From positions 1,034,616-1,098,615 of the forward strand of contig MU004186.1 in assembly GCA_010093605.1 (NCBI GenBank): a stretch of DNA of 64,000 bases, read 5' to 3'. Below the pieces are notes generated by a model that was not told the DNA's origin, made no database searches, and saw only the letters and a program-made list of their open reading frames with translations. Origin of the DNA: Lophium mytilinum (taxonomy: Eukaryota > Ascomycota > Dothideomycetes > Mytilinidiales > Mytilinidiaceae). A program made the translations under genes and the position numbers. Below, piece by piece: positions 21,805 through 32,715 of this stretch. The number at the start of each line of letters is the position of its first letter. The stretch's first letter is position 1.

Positions 21805-23130
21805 TCACCCGCTTCCGTTCCTACCATGCCAGAGCCGCCCAGCTGCGCCCCGGAGCCGCGTTCCCAAACCCTCAGGCCGCCGAGCTGCGTTTGCTGTACC
21901 CATTCGCTCCGTTACTCTACGGCGGTAAGGAGCCTCGACGGCTGGTGCAGCACGGTTGACGCGTCTGCTCACAGTATTGTTGCCGCCGCGCGCGGTCCGG
22001 TCCGCATGCCAACGCTCAGGCGCGTGTGTCATAGCCGTAGCATTTGTCGGAACATGGAACCCCCGAGGGTTGGGGTAGTTGAGGCGCGTAGCATCGCTAA
22101 GAGCAGAAGAGACCTGCTCCAACTCCTGAAAAAGCGCTTGGAGATTGAGGTCTTCTTGGAAGACGAGAGGCTGATGCTGATGGTGGTCGTGGCCGTGGCC
22201 GGGGTGATAGCCCTGGCCAGGATGTTGTTCATCGTGGAGTGGACCGATGCCAGATCGTGTACGGGCGTTTACGAGACCTGGTTCTTCCGTTTCCAAGAGG
22301 CGCTGTCGAGTACGTGAACGCTGTCTATCCCGCTCAGATTGCTGTTCAAGCTCCCTATCACCACGTCGGCCAGGTTGGCGGCCATCAAGTCGTCGGCGGC
22401 CGATAGCAGGGTCTGGTCTATTTCCTAAGATACGGAGAGGAAGTGCGACGTCCGGAACCGCTCCACGGGTTCGATGGTAGACAGTGTAGCCACCAGTAGA
22501 AGGAAGAGCGACAGCTTCGTCCACATACCGCGCGACTTGCGGTCGCTCGCGCTCTTCAGCACCAGCCACTGCGCCATCTCGGGCCCTGACCCTCGCAAGC
22601 CGATGGCGATTTGGCGCCACATATGCTACTCCATCTCCGTTCAGGCGTATTTCGCCCTGGTCAAAAAAGGTAAGGTCTTCTTGTAAACCCAAACCCCAGA
22701 CTCCGCCCTCGTCAAGCCCCTCAAACGGATCCAATTCAGCGCGTGCTAGAGCATCTTCCGCTACCCAGCGCTCCCAAGTCTCTTCGTGGTCGTCGTCTAC
22801 GTCTTCCGAGAAGTAGTCCTCATCGTATGGATCTTGCCGATTTACATTACGGCCTTGCTCCCTATACACCCCCGCCTGTCGCAACTCATCTCGAATCTCG
22901 TCAGGGAGCCGGAACAAGGCCAGGTCAATCTGGTCTGGCGCTCGAGCTCGGCCTTGCCCGGGGACTAGAACAGCACGGCAGACAGGACAGAGATTTGCGT
23001 TCGCTGCTCGGCTTCGGTGCCAGCGCTGAAGGCAGCCTCTGCAGAAAGTGTGCCCGCATGGGCCGCTCTGGATCGCGTCACGCGGGACTTCGGACAAGCA
23101 GATTGGGCACTCAATCGGGGTTGGTGACAT
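21805..23130 (-). CDS. RING-HC zinc finger protein
   Basis: Intronless, 441 aa, probable E3 ubiquitin ligase. A canonical RING sits at the very N-terminus, residues 8-51: CPIC, CGH, FCRGC and CPVC, with all eight zinc ligands present. The rest is acidic at first (DEDYFSEDVDDDHEE) and then Arg- and His-rich and low in complexity (HPGQGYHPGHGHDHHQHQ), probably disordered. Substrate unknown. It does not look like a duplicate of the neighbouring RING gene, whose finger is C-terminal. Confidence 0.78.
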   Translation of the reverse strand: MSPTPIECPICLSEVPRDAIQSGPCGHTFCRGCLQRWHRSRAANANLCPVCRAVLVPGQGRARAPDQIDLALFRLPDEIRDELRQAGVYREQGRNVNRQDPYDEDYFSEDVDDDHEETWERWVAEDALARAELDPFEGLDEGGVWGLGLQEDLTFFDQGEIRLNGDGVAYVAPNRHRLARVRARDGAVAGAEERERPQVARYVDEAVALPSTGGYTVYHRTRGAVPDVALPLRILGNRPDPAIGRRRLDGRQPGRRGDRELEQQSERDRQRSRTRQRLLETEEPGLVNARTRSGIGPLHDEQHPGQGYHPGHGHDHHQHQPLVFQEDLNLQALFQELEQVSSALSDATRLNYPNPRGFHVPTNATAMTHAPERWHADRTARGGNNTVSRRVNRAAPAVEAPYRRRVTERMGTANAARRPEGLGTRLRGAAGRLWHGRNGSG

Positions 23131-24215
23131 AGCTGCTGTTTAGTGGAAGAAAGGGGATAGTGGTGGTAGGTGGTGGTGGTAGGGAGTATGATAGAATGTT
23201 TGGTAAGAGTGGGCTATAAATACTAGTACCTGTATTGAGGAAGTGAATTGACCTTTGGTTCACTAAACTGGAGGGTGATATCAGAATCACTTTGACATAT
23301 GTGGCACTTGTTGCTTTGTACAGGTATGACGGTGACTGGGAACATGGTCGATCGATTTAGGGGTGAATGCTCAGAATAGGTGTTCCGAGTGCTGACCCTC
23401 CGAGGTCAGGTACATTGTGTACTGCACCGTATGCGCCAGGAGCTCAGTCGTTGGCTTCAAATCATGCAATTGATATTTTCAGACATTTCAATGGGTGAGA
23501 ACCTGCTGTTTAACATTGGAAGAGATGAGTATACTTTTCAGAGACAAAATTGGCCCACATAGGCAGTGCTTGGCATAGCCAGGGTTGCAAAGTATCGGAC
23601 CTTTACAAAGAGCACTTCTGTTCCTTGGCATCATTCAGATGGTTAAGGGATTAAATCATATCTAGATAGATAAGGCTTGGTGTGGTCCAAGACGGAAAAG
23701 TGTTGAGCACACCTGAGGGAGTAACTTTGTCTCTTGTCCTCTCTCAGACTGAGTTTCAACAAGACTGAACATTTGCCTTGGGCCAATGGAAAGCCCAAAA
23801 CCCCTCGCATTCGTAGTCTCCTCCTGTCGGTCCTCTAATCATGATAATAAACTTTTGGAAATGTGGCATGCTAGGAAAAGTGCGTAAGTTATTGAATCAC
23901 GCGAAAAGTGTGTCGTGATCTGAGTTCTGGGTAATCGCACGGTGGCTTACTTGGTACTACATCTCGCGGATATCATTGACCTTGAAGACCCATGCAAGAT
24001 GAGTGGTTGCTCTCGTCCGGTTCTAAGATCTCCCAGTAAGACCCTTTGAAGTTGTACACTTCCTTGCCAAGCGTCGGATCGACATATCCTTCTGCTTCTC
24101 TTCGAATATCGGCGATTTCGAATGCCTTTGATCCATCTCGCCCCCAATGCTGTCGCTTTGGCCCAGAGTGATGGATCCGCTGAGTGTTTCGATAATACCG
24201 GTACTCCTCAATGCT
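23131..24215. other. Gene-free region of 1.1 kb
   Basis: Contains the promoter of the second RING gene and the 3' end of the F-box-like gene. Only short open frames (60-66 codons) that lack any feature. No repeat seen. Confidence 0.45.
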
Positions 24216-25736
24216 CTAATGTTCCAAGAGATCCTCGACGTATAGCGACGCCGACTTGCATTTGGTAGGCTCGTCGCAGTGGCACGAAAGATCATAGATG
24301 AACGAGATTCCTCGCTCTCCGCAAAGCTGCCGGACCGGATCAAATATATCGTTATCCCTCCATCCTTCTCTCCATCCGTGCCCGTTCGAATGACGACCCA
24401 GGCTGAGTCTCTTGAGTTTTGTTGCTGAGCTGCTCGTGAGATAGTCACAGATGCGTGGCAGTATGTCCTGGGGTAACCAATAGTAATCCCAATTATCGCA
24501 GAAAGTGTCGGTGATCTCCAGATCCTCTAAATTCGGCGGCAGAATTTGCGTCAAGGTTCCACCGGCAAGGGGGTCCCAGCCTAACAGAATTGAAAGAGGG
24601 ACTGATAATATCCTCAAGGCCTTTAACTGTCTGAGCGTAGAGACGCTACTTTCCGATGCAGGAGGGGGATCAAAGAAATCGTCCGTTCCTGTACCTACTG
24701 TAGCCGAGATACGCAGGACTTCGAGTTGGTCTTGAAGAGGCTGAAATCCGTCACTGAAATTTAGTCTCTGGTTTGGCGAACACCCGAATATCAGCCAGCC
24801 GGGATATTTGGCTTCGTCAGGTTCATAGTAATCCATGGTTCCCTTTCCCCAAAAGTCGTAATCGAGCTCCTGGAGATTAGGTAATGCTGCTAGTAAGATT
24901 CGCATAGCGGTGACGCTGAGATGACTTTGCCTGAGGATGAGAGTCTTGATAGTTGGAAACTCCACGTTTGGCTGTGGCCAGCGGAAGGGTGACCATACCC
25001 AGTTTGGACCAGATTTGTCCGAGATCTCTCTTGCATGCAACGCATACCACTCGGATACCTCCCTAATCTTGATCTCAACTTGTTGGAGATTTGGTATTTT
25101 GAATAGAGGATATGCGTCTTCAAGAGGAGTAAAGACTCCTTTTGGCGAAACGCTTATCTCGCGGATGTTCGAAAGACTCGGAAAGCACGTGGGAAAGGAG
25201 CGAATCGAATTGAGAGCATGCTCAAATATTATACCGATGAAAGTCCGCTGTCTTGAGCTATTTATTGATGCCTCAAACACTTCGATATTTGAAAGCCGGC
25301 ACAATGCCAAAGCGATCAATGCATCCGGGTCGCCATCCTTTACAGCCTGGATCCAGTCTTGCGGGTTGGGAAGGTTGGCATCGACGATCAGGGTACCCGT
25401 CAATTCAAGATCTTCACTGCCAATATCTGGAGTCTCTTTCTCCATTTTATAGTATGTCCATTCATAATAGTGTTCGGAAAAGCAAGCCTTCTTAACGCAG
25501 GCTCCTAGCTCGGATCTTCGTACCACGGTGCGGAGAAAGGGCCACACGGCCGCGTTTCGGGCATTTATGTAAATGCCACAATCGACAACAGGGCTTTGGT
25601 AGAGTCGTGGAGAGACGACAGAATGGAATTCCTTGGAGACGCGACAGATGGAGGCGAGGTCTGATTGGCTGGGAAGGAGATCAAGAATGGAATAGACGAG
25701 CTCCACGGGAATGAACAGACCGCTGAAGGTTGACAT
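24216..25736 (-). CDS. F-box-like / leucine-rich protein
   Basis: Intronless, 506 aa. The N-terminus (LFIPVELVYSILDLLPSQSDLASICRVSKEFHSVVSPRLYQ) has the pattern of an F-box: Pro-Val-Glu-Leu, the Leu-Pro turn and the Leu..Cys..Val-Ser-Lys helix. F-boxes bind Skp1 and bring substrates to SCF ubiquitin ligases. The rest has spaced leucines (LPNLQELDYDFWG, LEVLRISATVG, LRQLKALRILSVPLSILLG, LEDLEITDT) as in irregular leucine-rich repeats of fungal F-box proteins. Substrate unknown. Third gene in a row with a ubiquitin-ligase-type domain. Confidence 0.75.
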   Translation of the reverse strand: MSTFSGLFIPVELVYSILDLLPSQSDLASICRVSKEFHSVVSPRLYQSPVVDCGIYINARNAAVWPFLRTVVRRSELGACVKKACFSEHYYEWTYYKMEKETPDIGSEDLELTGTLIVDANLPNPQDWIQAVKDGDPDALIALALCRLSNIEVFEASINSSRQRTFIGIIFEHALNSIRSFPTCFPSLSNIREISVSPKGVFTPLEDAYPLFKIPNLQQVEIKIREVSEWYALHAREISDKSGPNWVWSPFRWPQPNVEFPTIKTLILRQSHLSVTAMRILLAALPNLQELDYDFWGKGTMDYYEPDEAKYPGWLIFGCSPNQRLNFSDGFQPLQDQLEVLRISATVGTGTDDFFDPPPASESSVSTLRQLKALRILSVPLSILLGWDPLAGGTLTQILPPNLEDLEITDTFCDNWDYYWLPQDILPRICDYLTSSSATKLKRLSLGRHSNGHGWREGWRDNDIFDPVRQLCGERGISFIYDLSCHCDEPTKCKSASLYVEDLLEH

Positions 25737-28700
25737 TTCTTGATATGTAGGATTCTTCGTTACCTCTCTGAGAGATTGGTGTTCGGAATTAACTCAAGCT
25801 AGGCAGCAGAAGAAGGGCCGTGCAGCACGCTAGCGTCTTAGGTGTCACGTGATTAACCAGCTGCAATATAAGTTCGACAGAAACTATAGCAAATTCATAG
25901 GAGAGCACAAAGAACAGTCAAAGTAGAGATGGTCTTGAAACATGAATGAACAGGATGGAATGAAAGACAAGCAGGAGATGTCGACGCCTTTAGGAAGGGC
26001 ATTACAATCTATGATTTGGGTCCAAGATGAACTTTCACCTGCGCCTCTCAGTTTTTTGACGACGTATTCCAGACACTCATTGAAAGGTTTAAAGTTAATT
26101 TTCGACTATCGACTTGTCAACCTCCACTTCAATCTTCCGCCGGCGCATATTGTGAGCTAGCTAGCCATTTCTCGCGCCTGCAGCCATGAGCTCAAACCGT
26201 ATCTTGTTCCCAGTTCCCATCAATGGAGGGGGCTGCTCATGTCTTCCTAGCATCAGCTCTTCCAAAGTCTCTCTCAAACTTCATCCACACAGCCTGGTCA
26301 GCTCCACAACCATATTCGCCCAACCGCTCGAAGGTGCACAGGCACAACTCTCTCATCGGTTTGTGTCGTCGTCGATTAGGCCTGATCGGTCTCGTCATTC
26401 TACTTACCCTATGCCTACAGTGGAGCCAAGACTTGCTGTCCTTCTCTTGACAAGCTTGTCCAACCTGGCCCTCACTGTCTCAGAGACCCCGCACGTAGTG
26501 TGACCAAGCCCCTCCTTGCGTAAAATGGACACCTGGTGCAGCTGGCCTGAGAGGAATACTGCATATGAACACCAGTAACGGCGGCCAACAAAACGAAAGC
26601 ACAACAGCATTCGCTTGTCCCATCACGACGTAATGCTTGACTTGGCCACAATGTGAGGAAAAGGGCTATACGAATTATAAACGAGTTTCACAATGGGTAA
26701 ATGGAAATGGATAAATCCTCGGTTTTTGATTTCTGATGCACGCTGCATGCATGCGGGCAGCTCCCTGTCACGCCTGTCTACAGGGTGCTTCCATGGTTCC
26801 ACAGCATGAGGAAATCTCCGCGAGCGATAAGGGCAATTGACAAATGGAAGTTCGCGGTTGCTGCCTACCTAGGCACGGAGTGGAGTTTCGTAGATTTTTG
26901 CTTTCGTTTCTCGGAACGATCAAGGGGAAAGTATGGAGTGAGAACGACGGGAAAGAGATTAAAAATGACGTCTGTAGGCCACACTTCAATGTTCCATTTA
27001 AACGACACTCCCGAGATCGGGTTTCAGAAAGGGGCAGATAGAGATCTACAAGATCCGAGATCACGCTGTTTACATGTTTGATTGTGTGATAGAGTTATGA
27101 AAAGCAGTAGCTTGCATATTCTTGATATGCCTCACCGCAACGCCATCCACCCTGCACGCGTGCCACGTTAACCCCCACACCCCTCAGCTTCTCTACTAGA
27201 GTTGTAAGCGACGTGCCACAGCCACAGCCGCTGTCAGACGCAAGTGCAACGGAGCTGGGGTATAATGATTTGCGAAGTTGTGCCGTCGATCAGCAATAGC
27301 GGCACGCCGGCGGATGGCTGCTGAGCAACCACTCACATGCCACGACTCGCATCTGCTCAAAGCGCATTGTTACCATCGGACCCCTCTCATGTTTACCTTT
27401 TGCTTGAACGCTGTGCGCCCAAGAAACGAGGAGGATTCGCACAGATATCGTGGATGACGTCGATGCGAGGACATAGGGAGCCTTGCACGATATATAATAA
27501 CGATGCCCCCTCCGCCTGCCCGAAGCAATTGTGTCGCCTCCTGATGATGCAATGAGCGACAGGGCAGGCGGGAGGCGAGACGTCTGTGCCAGTGTGCCAG
27601 GAGGTGCCAGCGCGCGGCGCCACTACCGTTTCTCAACTCGGCTTGGCGGCGTGAGTGGTGGAGATGAGGCTGGCGCAGCGGCCCTCAGGCGCTGCTTGCG
27701 GACAGCGGATCCCCGTTTGGGGGCTGCTGCGGCGCGAGCGTGGCCGTAAACAGGCTCGAGAGAGGGCGTGGGTCTGTGAGAGCCTTGTCGACGAATCAAG
27801 TTCGGGCGCAATGGGAAAGTCAAACGCCATGGCGGTCTGCGAGACGGCCTTCTGGAAGAGCAGTGGAACACGTCGCCGGCGAGACGCCCATATCTTCAGG
27901 AGGAGTCTGGATGGGGGATTTGGTGTGTTTCGACGACTCGCTGGTGCTTGAATTGGGCGCTCCTGAGTCGAGGATCGCTGAGGCTGTCGCTCGAACGGGA
28001 TGGCCTTCAGGACGAATCCGGCCTGCTCCTGGCTCCTGCAGCACGTAGAGTCGGTAGTGAAGGGACTTTGGACGATAGCTGGACGATAGTGATAGAATCT
28101 CGAGCATCCTCGTGGCAAGCGTGTATATATAGAATGCTGCTAAGGGTCTGCTAAGGGTCTGCTAAGGGCCCTTATCGCCAGAGATCAGGCTGCTCTCCGG
28201 CTACTGTACAGGCTCTCGCAGCACGCAGGGCAGTGTCTCCGCATCAACGTTACCTTGGTGGTGTGGTATGGGTGGCCAACTGCAGCCTGCAGATACGAGC
28301 GTGTTCTAAAATTGCCGTGTGATCAGCAGCGTCGACGACCATGGTGTCCAGTTATCACGGGCGCCCTCCCGTAACACCTCTTCCCCTCTTGAAACGCTCT
28401 TCGTGCTCCTCACACTCGCTTTTGCTTGGATTTCCCTTTCTTGCGCGCCCTGAAGTCTGCAGCAGCAGCCGCGGGACGACGCCCACATTCGCTTTATCTT
28501 CAGTGCGACCCCTGACGTGCTTCAATCGCGGGGCCTTATCTTCTCCGCACATCCCTTCACCGTTCTCGAGCTGGTTTTGCTGGTGTTGTGAAGCGTTGGT
28601 GCACAGCGAATCGCCCCGGCCAGCACGTCCAGGCCTCACATCGACACATCTTCAACGTCACGACCCAGCGTTGCCAGAGTCGCAGACGCAGCCTCGACGG

Positions 28701-28880
28701 CATTCTCCACCTCTTGCCGGGCACCAGTACTGGAATCTGCAGGCTCCACTGGTGCATTCTTTCCCCTCCACGGTCCCCTCGTCAACAGATTCACTCATCA
28801 CCGGTGTGCTAGCATCGTCGTAGTCGCGGGAGCGCCGGACGGATCACGCAAAGCCGGATAGTCAGTCGATAGCCAGTTTA
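25737..28880. other. Accessory region with no convincing gene
   Basis: About 3.1 kb. Overlapping open frames on both strands at 27370-28118 and 28341-28823 reflect GC-rich, stop-poor DNA and show no motif. The best small-gene candidate is minus strand 28107-27820 (95 codons, starts MLEILSLSSSYRPK) with TATATATA about 20-30 bp upstream. A short tandem repeat of an 11-bp unit (GGGTCTGCTAA) sits at about 28136-28170. 28350-28880 is pyrimidine-rich and may be part of the Wsc gene's original upstream region, now cut off by the transposon. Confidence 0.4.
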
Positions 28881-29172
28881 GGGCCAGTTCGGTTGCGTCC
28901 TACGGTAGAGTATCTCGGTAGCGTATAGAACCGTATTTCGGCGTATAACGCCAAGCTTGTAGAGTATACTCAGGGGGGGCTCCGTGCGGTAGATTGAGGC
29001 CCAAAACGCCACAGCTTACGGCCTGATTCACACGCCCTGTTCGGTTACCGTATTCTAGGCGTGCGTGAGGCCGTATATGAGGCGTATATTGTGGATTGAG
29101 GCTTAAAATCAGGCCATGGCCGTGGTGATACGCGAGTGACCAGAAATTGGTGATCTCGCGTCCAATTCTTAG

Positions 29173-29180
29173 TATAAAAG
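29173..29180 (+). promoter_or_regulatory. TATA box of the transposon Myb-like gene
   Basis: TATAAAAG, 104 bp before the ATG at 29284, inside the left part of the Harbinger element. A good match to the consensus in the right place for a promoter. Confidence 0.5.
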
Positions 29181-29283
29181 GCCGGAGTTTTTAGTTTTAT
29201 AGTAATTAGACTACAGCAAACATTTCTATATACTTTCTACGCAATTCTATCTATCCATTCTTGTTCCAGATCCTCCGGTTGAA

Positions 29284-29876
29284 ATGGCGGCCCCACTTGC
29301 CCGAATCCTTGGCGAAAATCAGATGGAAACGTTTTCTCAGGAGTTATTTAATTCCTTCACAACTACGCCAATACAGGCGCACGAAGGGCCTCCAGATGGG
29401 CCCCTTTACGCATTCTCTGGGCCTCCGCCTTCCAATCAGCCTATTATTGAGGTTCGTAGCTATTCTGCCTCTTAACTGAACCTGCTTCTAATTATTAAGC
29501 CTCAGCCGGACCTATCTGCAACTCAACCAGCTAGTTTACGTCACTTCTGGTCCATCCAACTTCAAACGGTACTTGTAGAGGCCTATACCAAGGCTGCTAG
29601 TGCTGGGCTACAGTCAGATTCTGGTTTTAAACCGGAAGCTCACAAGCTGGCAGCGGAGGCTTGTAGTGCATTAGCAGGCTATACAATTAAGCGTGAAAAG
29701 GCTAAATCTAAGCTCTCAGCGCTTAAGATGGAATACAAGATCTGGCAGCACCTAGCTGAGTGCAGTGGCGTATCAGCAGACTACGAGACTGGCCGTATCT
29801 ATGCCCCAGATGACGTTTGGGATAGATATCTAGAAGTAAGCTATATCTATCTATCTATTTATCTATTTGTGCAATA

Positions 29877-29916
<40 letters not shown>

Positions 29917-30555
29917 ACATCTAAACAGAAGCACAAAAAGGCTACAAGATATCAAACTATCTGCCTTCTAAACGCAAGCCTTCTACACGGTCTCTTCTTT
30001 GCCTCGTATGCTACTGGAAAGCATGCCGGTAATAAAGAGAGTAATAGCAGCCAAACGCCTTCCTTCCTTGCCTCACAACCCACCACTATCAACCTCACAA
30101 CTGATGCTGTTACCCAATTTAACGAAACGGACGAAAATGAACAATATAGGGCAGATACTACGTTCCTAGCACCAGCTAGTAGTATTCCAGGGGCAACGGC
30201 TCAAGGGCCACGGCTAGGGGGGCTTTTTGTGCCATCTGGGGCTGTACCAAAGCGAAAGAAGGTTACTGGAGGAGAGCTGTTAGGAAAAAGCCTTGAAAAA
30301 GCTATTTCTCTGCTTACGTCTAAGCCAAAGATCGTAAACTTCAAGGAAGAGGCTATGCGCTTATTTTAGAAGCTTGAAGAAGTAAATATCTAGGAATGGG
30401 ATATAACAATAAAAGCCTGCCTACGGCTTCGTGATGAGAATACGGCATTATGGTTTACAATGGCCCCTGAGAAATTCAGGAAGATCTGGGTAGTTGCGGC
30501 ATTACCTGAAGCTGATGAAGGAGAGCTTTTTACGCAGCTCCCTGATATTCTATAG
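29284..30555 (+). pseudogene. Harbinger Myb/SANT-like accessory protein, broken
   Basis: In PIF/Harbinger elements a second protein with a Myb/SANT-like domain brings the transposase to the element ends and the nucleus. Exons about 29284-29451, 29506-29835 and 29929-30555. The start MAAPLARILGENQMETF follows a TATA box. The Myb-like part spans exons 2-3: LRHFWSIQLQTVLVEAYTK, KLSALKMEYKIWQHL, then VWDRYLEKHKKATRY across the second splice. That intron (29836-29928) is filled with CTAT repeats. In-frame TAG codons at 30367 and 30391 interrupt a region that otherwise stays open to the TAG at 30553; both could be former CAG codons. Confidence 0.8.
29838..29917 (+). repeat. CTAT microsatellite within an intron
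   Basis: Two runs of CTAT units (about 29845-29865 and 29884-29916) fill most of the second intron of the transposon's Myb-like gene, leaving the GTAAGC donor and AACAG acceptor intact. The same unit builds the hairpin downstream. Confidence 0.85.
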
Positions 30556-30648
30556 CTGTTTCCGTACGTTTCCCTTTATCTACTGCCCCTAATACTCGAT
30601 TCCTTATTGTATAGACTGTTTCCATGTATCTTAGTGCATTTCTGTAGC

Positions 30649-31192
30649 TTAAAATCTATCTATCTATCTATCTAATATATATATACGTTATATATATATA
30701 TATATATTCTCAAAATCTATCTATCTATCTATCTATTGTGAATATACGCTATATATATATATATATGTATATAGAAACGTTATATATATATACTAAAAAT
30801 CTATCTATCTATCTATCTATCTATCTATTTTTCTATTCATCTATTCATCAATCTATGTATCTATCTATCTATCCAATTCGAAAAGGTATTTTTATCTCTA
30901 CGAATATTGCCCCGATCGCAATGGCAATAGGCGCATCGGAATTGTAATAGGATAATTCACCTAGGCCGCCTTATCCGAGCGTGATTGATCGAGAAATGAG
31001 ATTCGGCAGATAGATAGATAGATAGATAAATACATAAAAAATGGATTTCGCTCGAAAGTAGATAGAAATGTGCGCGCTGTTACAAGGATCTCAGTGCTTC
31101 AAACGGTTTGAAGATCGGATCAATATTGGTGGAGATATTCACGTTTGAATACATAGATACATAGACAAATACATAGATTGATGAATAGATGA

Positions 31193-31234
<42 letters not shown>

Positions 31235-31386
31235 TTTTAGTATATATATATAACGTTTCTATATACATATATATATGTATATAGCGTATATTCATAATAG
31301 ATAGATAGATAGATAGATCTTGAGAATATATATATATATATATAACGTATATATATATTAGATAGATAGATAGATAGATTTTAAGG
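30649..31386. repeat. Long imperfect hairpin of CTAT/GATA and AT repeats
   Basis: Left arm about 30649-30890, right arm about 31125-31386, spacer about 230 bp. Both arms carry the same blocks in mirrored order: CTTAAAATCTATCTATC, an AT-repeat with ACGT, a second CTAT run, an AT-repeat with TATAGAAACGT or its match, a third CTAT run, then TTCATCTATTCATCAATC. Identity fades towards the centre. The same hypothetical peptide (NIRYIYIYMYIE..) is encoded in both arms on opposite strands, which is a by-product of the palindrome and not a gene. It lies between the convergent 3' ends of the two transposon genes. Confidence 0.85.
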
Positions 31387-31509
31387 ATATATTATCACGT
31401 ATATATTAATATATATATATAAACAGTAGAATTAAAGCGTAGCACCTGAAAGTTAAATACAATTCCGCCCTGCAAGCAGCATCTATACAGCCCTCCTACG
31501 TAGATGTTC

Positions 31510-32715
31510 TTAATATAAATTCCACATCTGGGTGGCAATTCTATCACGAAATGCAGCCATTTCCTTGTGTTCGTTCCTGAGCGTATACATAGGAGGAGGC
31601 TCTTGTGGCTGCTCAGGAACGTACTGGATCTCTTCCATACCAGGTAACTCGGTAAGGCCGTTATAGATACGCTCTTCCTCTGTAGTATCAGGCGTGCGAA
31701 TCTTAATAAAGTTGTGAACAGCAGCTAGTGCGTATACAAGTTGTACTTGTATTTTAATACTATATTCAGGGCCTCCTAGGTGCCGGAGGGCAGCAAAGCG
31801 GCGTTTAAAGAGGCCAAATGAGCGCTTAATAGCATTGCGTAAGGAGGAATGCCGGAGGTTGAATAGTTCTTCCTTATTACTTGGTCGTTGATCCGTTTTG
31901 GCCTATTCTTAAAGGTGATAACGCGTTCCTCTATAAGAAACGAGCGTAAGGTCTGTCATAGCATATCCAGCATCAGCTAGATAGTACTTTTTTGTTCCAT
32001 CTGAAGCCTCAGGAGCATGAAAGCCGTGCTCCTGCACGGCATCAAGTAGGACCTTTCCATCGTGCGCAGAACCTTCCCATCCGGCATGGATATAGCTAAA
32101 CGTTAGGTTGAAGTTGCCTACGCCTAGTACGTTCTGCGTAACCTCTCCCTTTCAAGTCCTCCATGGGCCTTGTTATTCTATAGGGACTCGTGCTTATATA
32201 TAGGTACCATCGAGTGCACCAATACAGTCCTTAAAGTAAGGATAGTACCGGTAATCGTTGCGAATTTGAGAAGGAATAACGTGAGGGTTTGGAAGGTGGA
32301 CGGTTTCGATATATAGCTGACGCGTAACAGCTAGGACCTCGTGGAATATACGGTGTATTATATCAGGAGAGTGTTAATATAGAAATGCGGCCGTTTAAAA
32401 GGTAACACCATTGCCAACAATGAAAAGGAAGATAAGGAGCTTCTCGGTTAAAGTAATATAATAGCCTGAGCGTAGTGTTGTATTCTAGACTACCCAGCCC
32501 AGGAATTTATCGAATTGAGCGTGATTCATACGCGTATGGTTAATAAAGACCGTTTCGTGAGCACTTAGGAGGACTCTAGCTATTCGATTGCCTTGGAGTC
32601 AATCTGGGTACATTTCCTGGCGGTTATAACGCGTAAACGCATATGCGCCTATCGTAATAAGCGCAAAAACAAGTACAACCTCCGTTTGGGGGTCTATGAT
32701 AGATAAATTGGGGTG
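31510..32715 (-). pseudogene. Harbinger DDE transposase, broken by stop codons
   Basis: One reading frame of about 402 codons, unbroken by frameshift, related to HARBI1-type DDE nucleases that cut and join transposon ends. Recognisable blocks in order: LRSGYYITLTEKLLIFLF, YPYFKDCIGALDGTYI (first catalytic Asp), FSYIHAGWEGSAHDGKVL (second Asp), YYLADAGYAM, NAIKRSFGLFKRRFAAL (third site), and a C-terminus MAAFRDRIATQMWNLY. Nine in-frame stops (TAA, TAG, TGA) interrupt it. At the third catalytic site the family has Glu (NxIERxFG); here it is Lys, a G-to-A change. No clear ATG remains at the 5' end. Most changes fit RIP. Confidence 0.88.

Noticed and set aside
27370-28118. Many overlapping frames on both strands
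   Set aside because: GC-rich, stop-poor DNA with no consistent frame, motif or start context; only the TATA-preceded 95-codon frame is kept as a possibility.
30738-31295. Two open frames coding near-identical Tyr/Ile-rich peptides on opposite strands
   Set aside because: They are translations of the same CTAT/AT microsatellite in the two arms of the hairpin and have no independent support as genes.
29838-31386. CRISPR-like regular repeats
   Set aside because: These are tetranucleotide microsatellites without unique spacers, inside a eukaryotic transposon.
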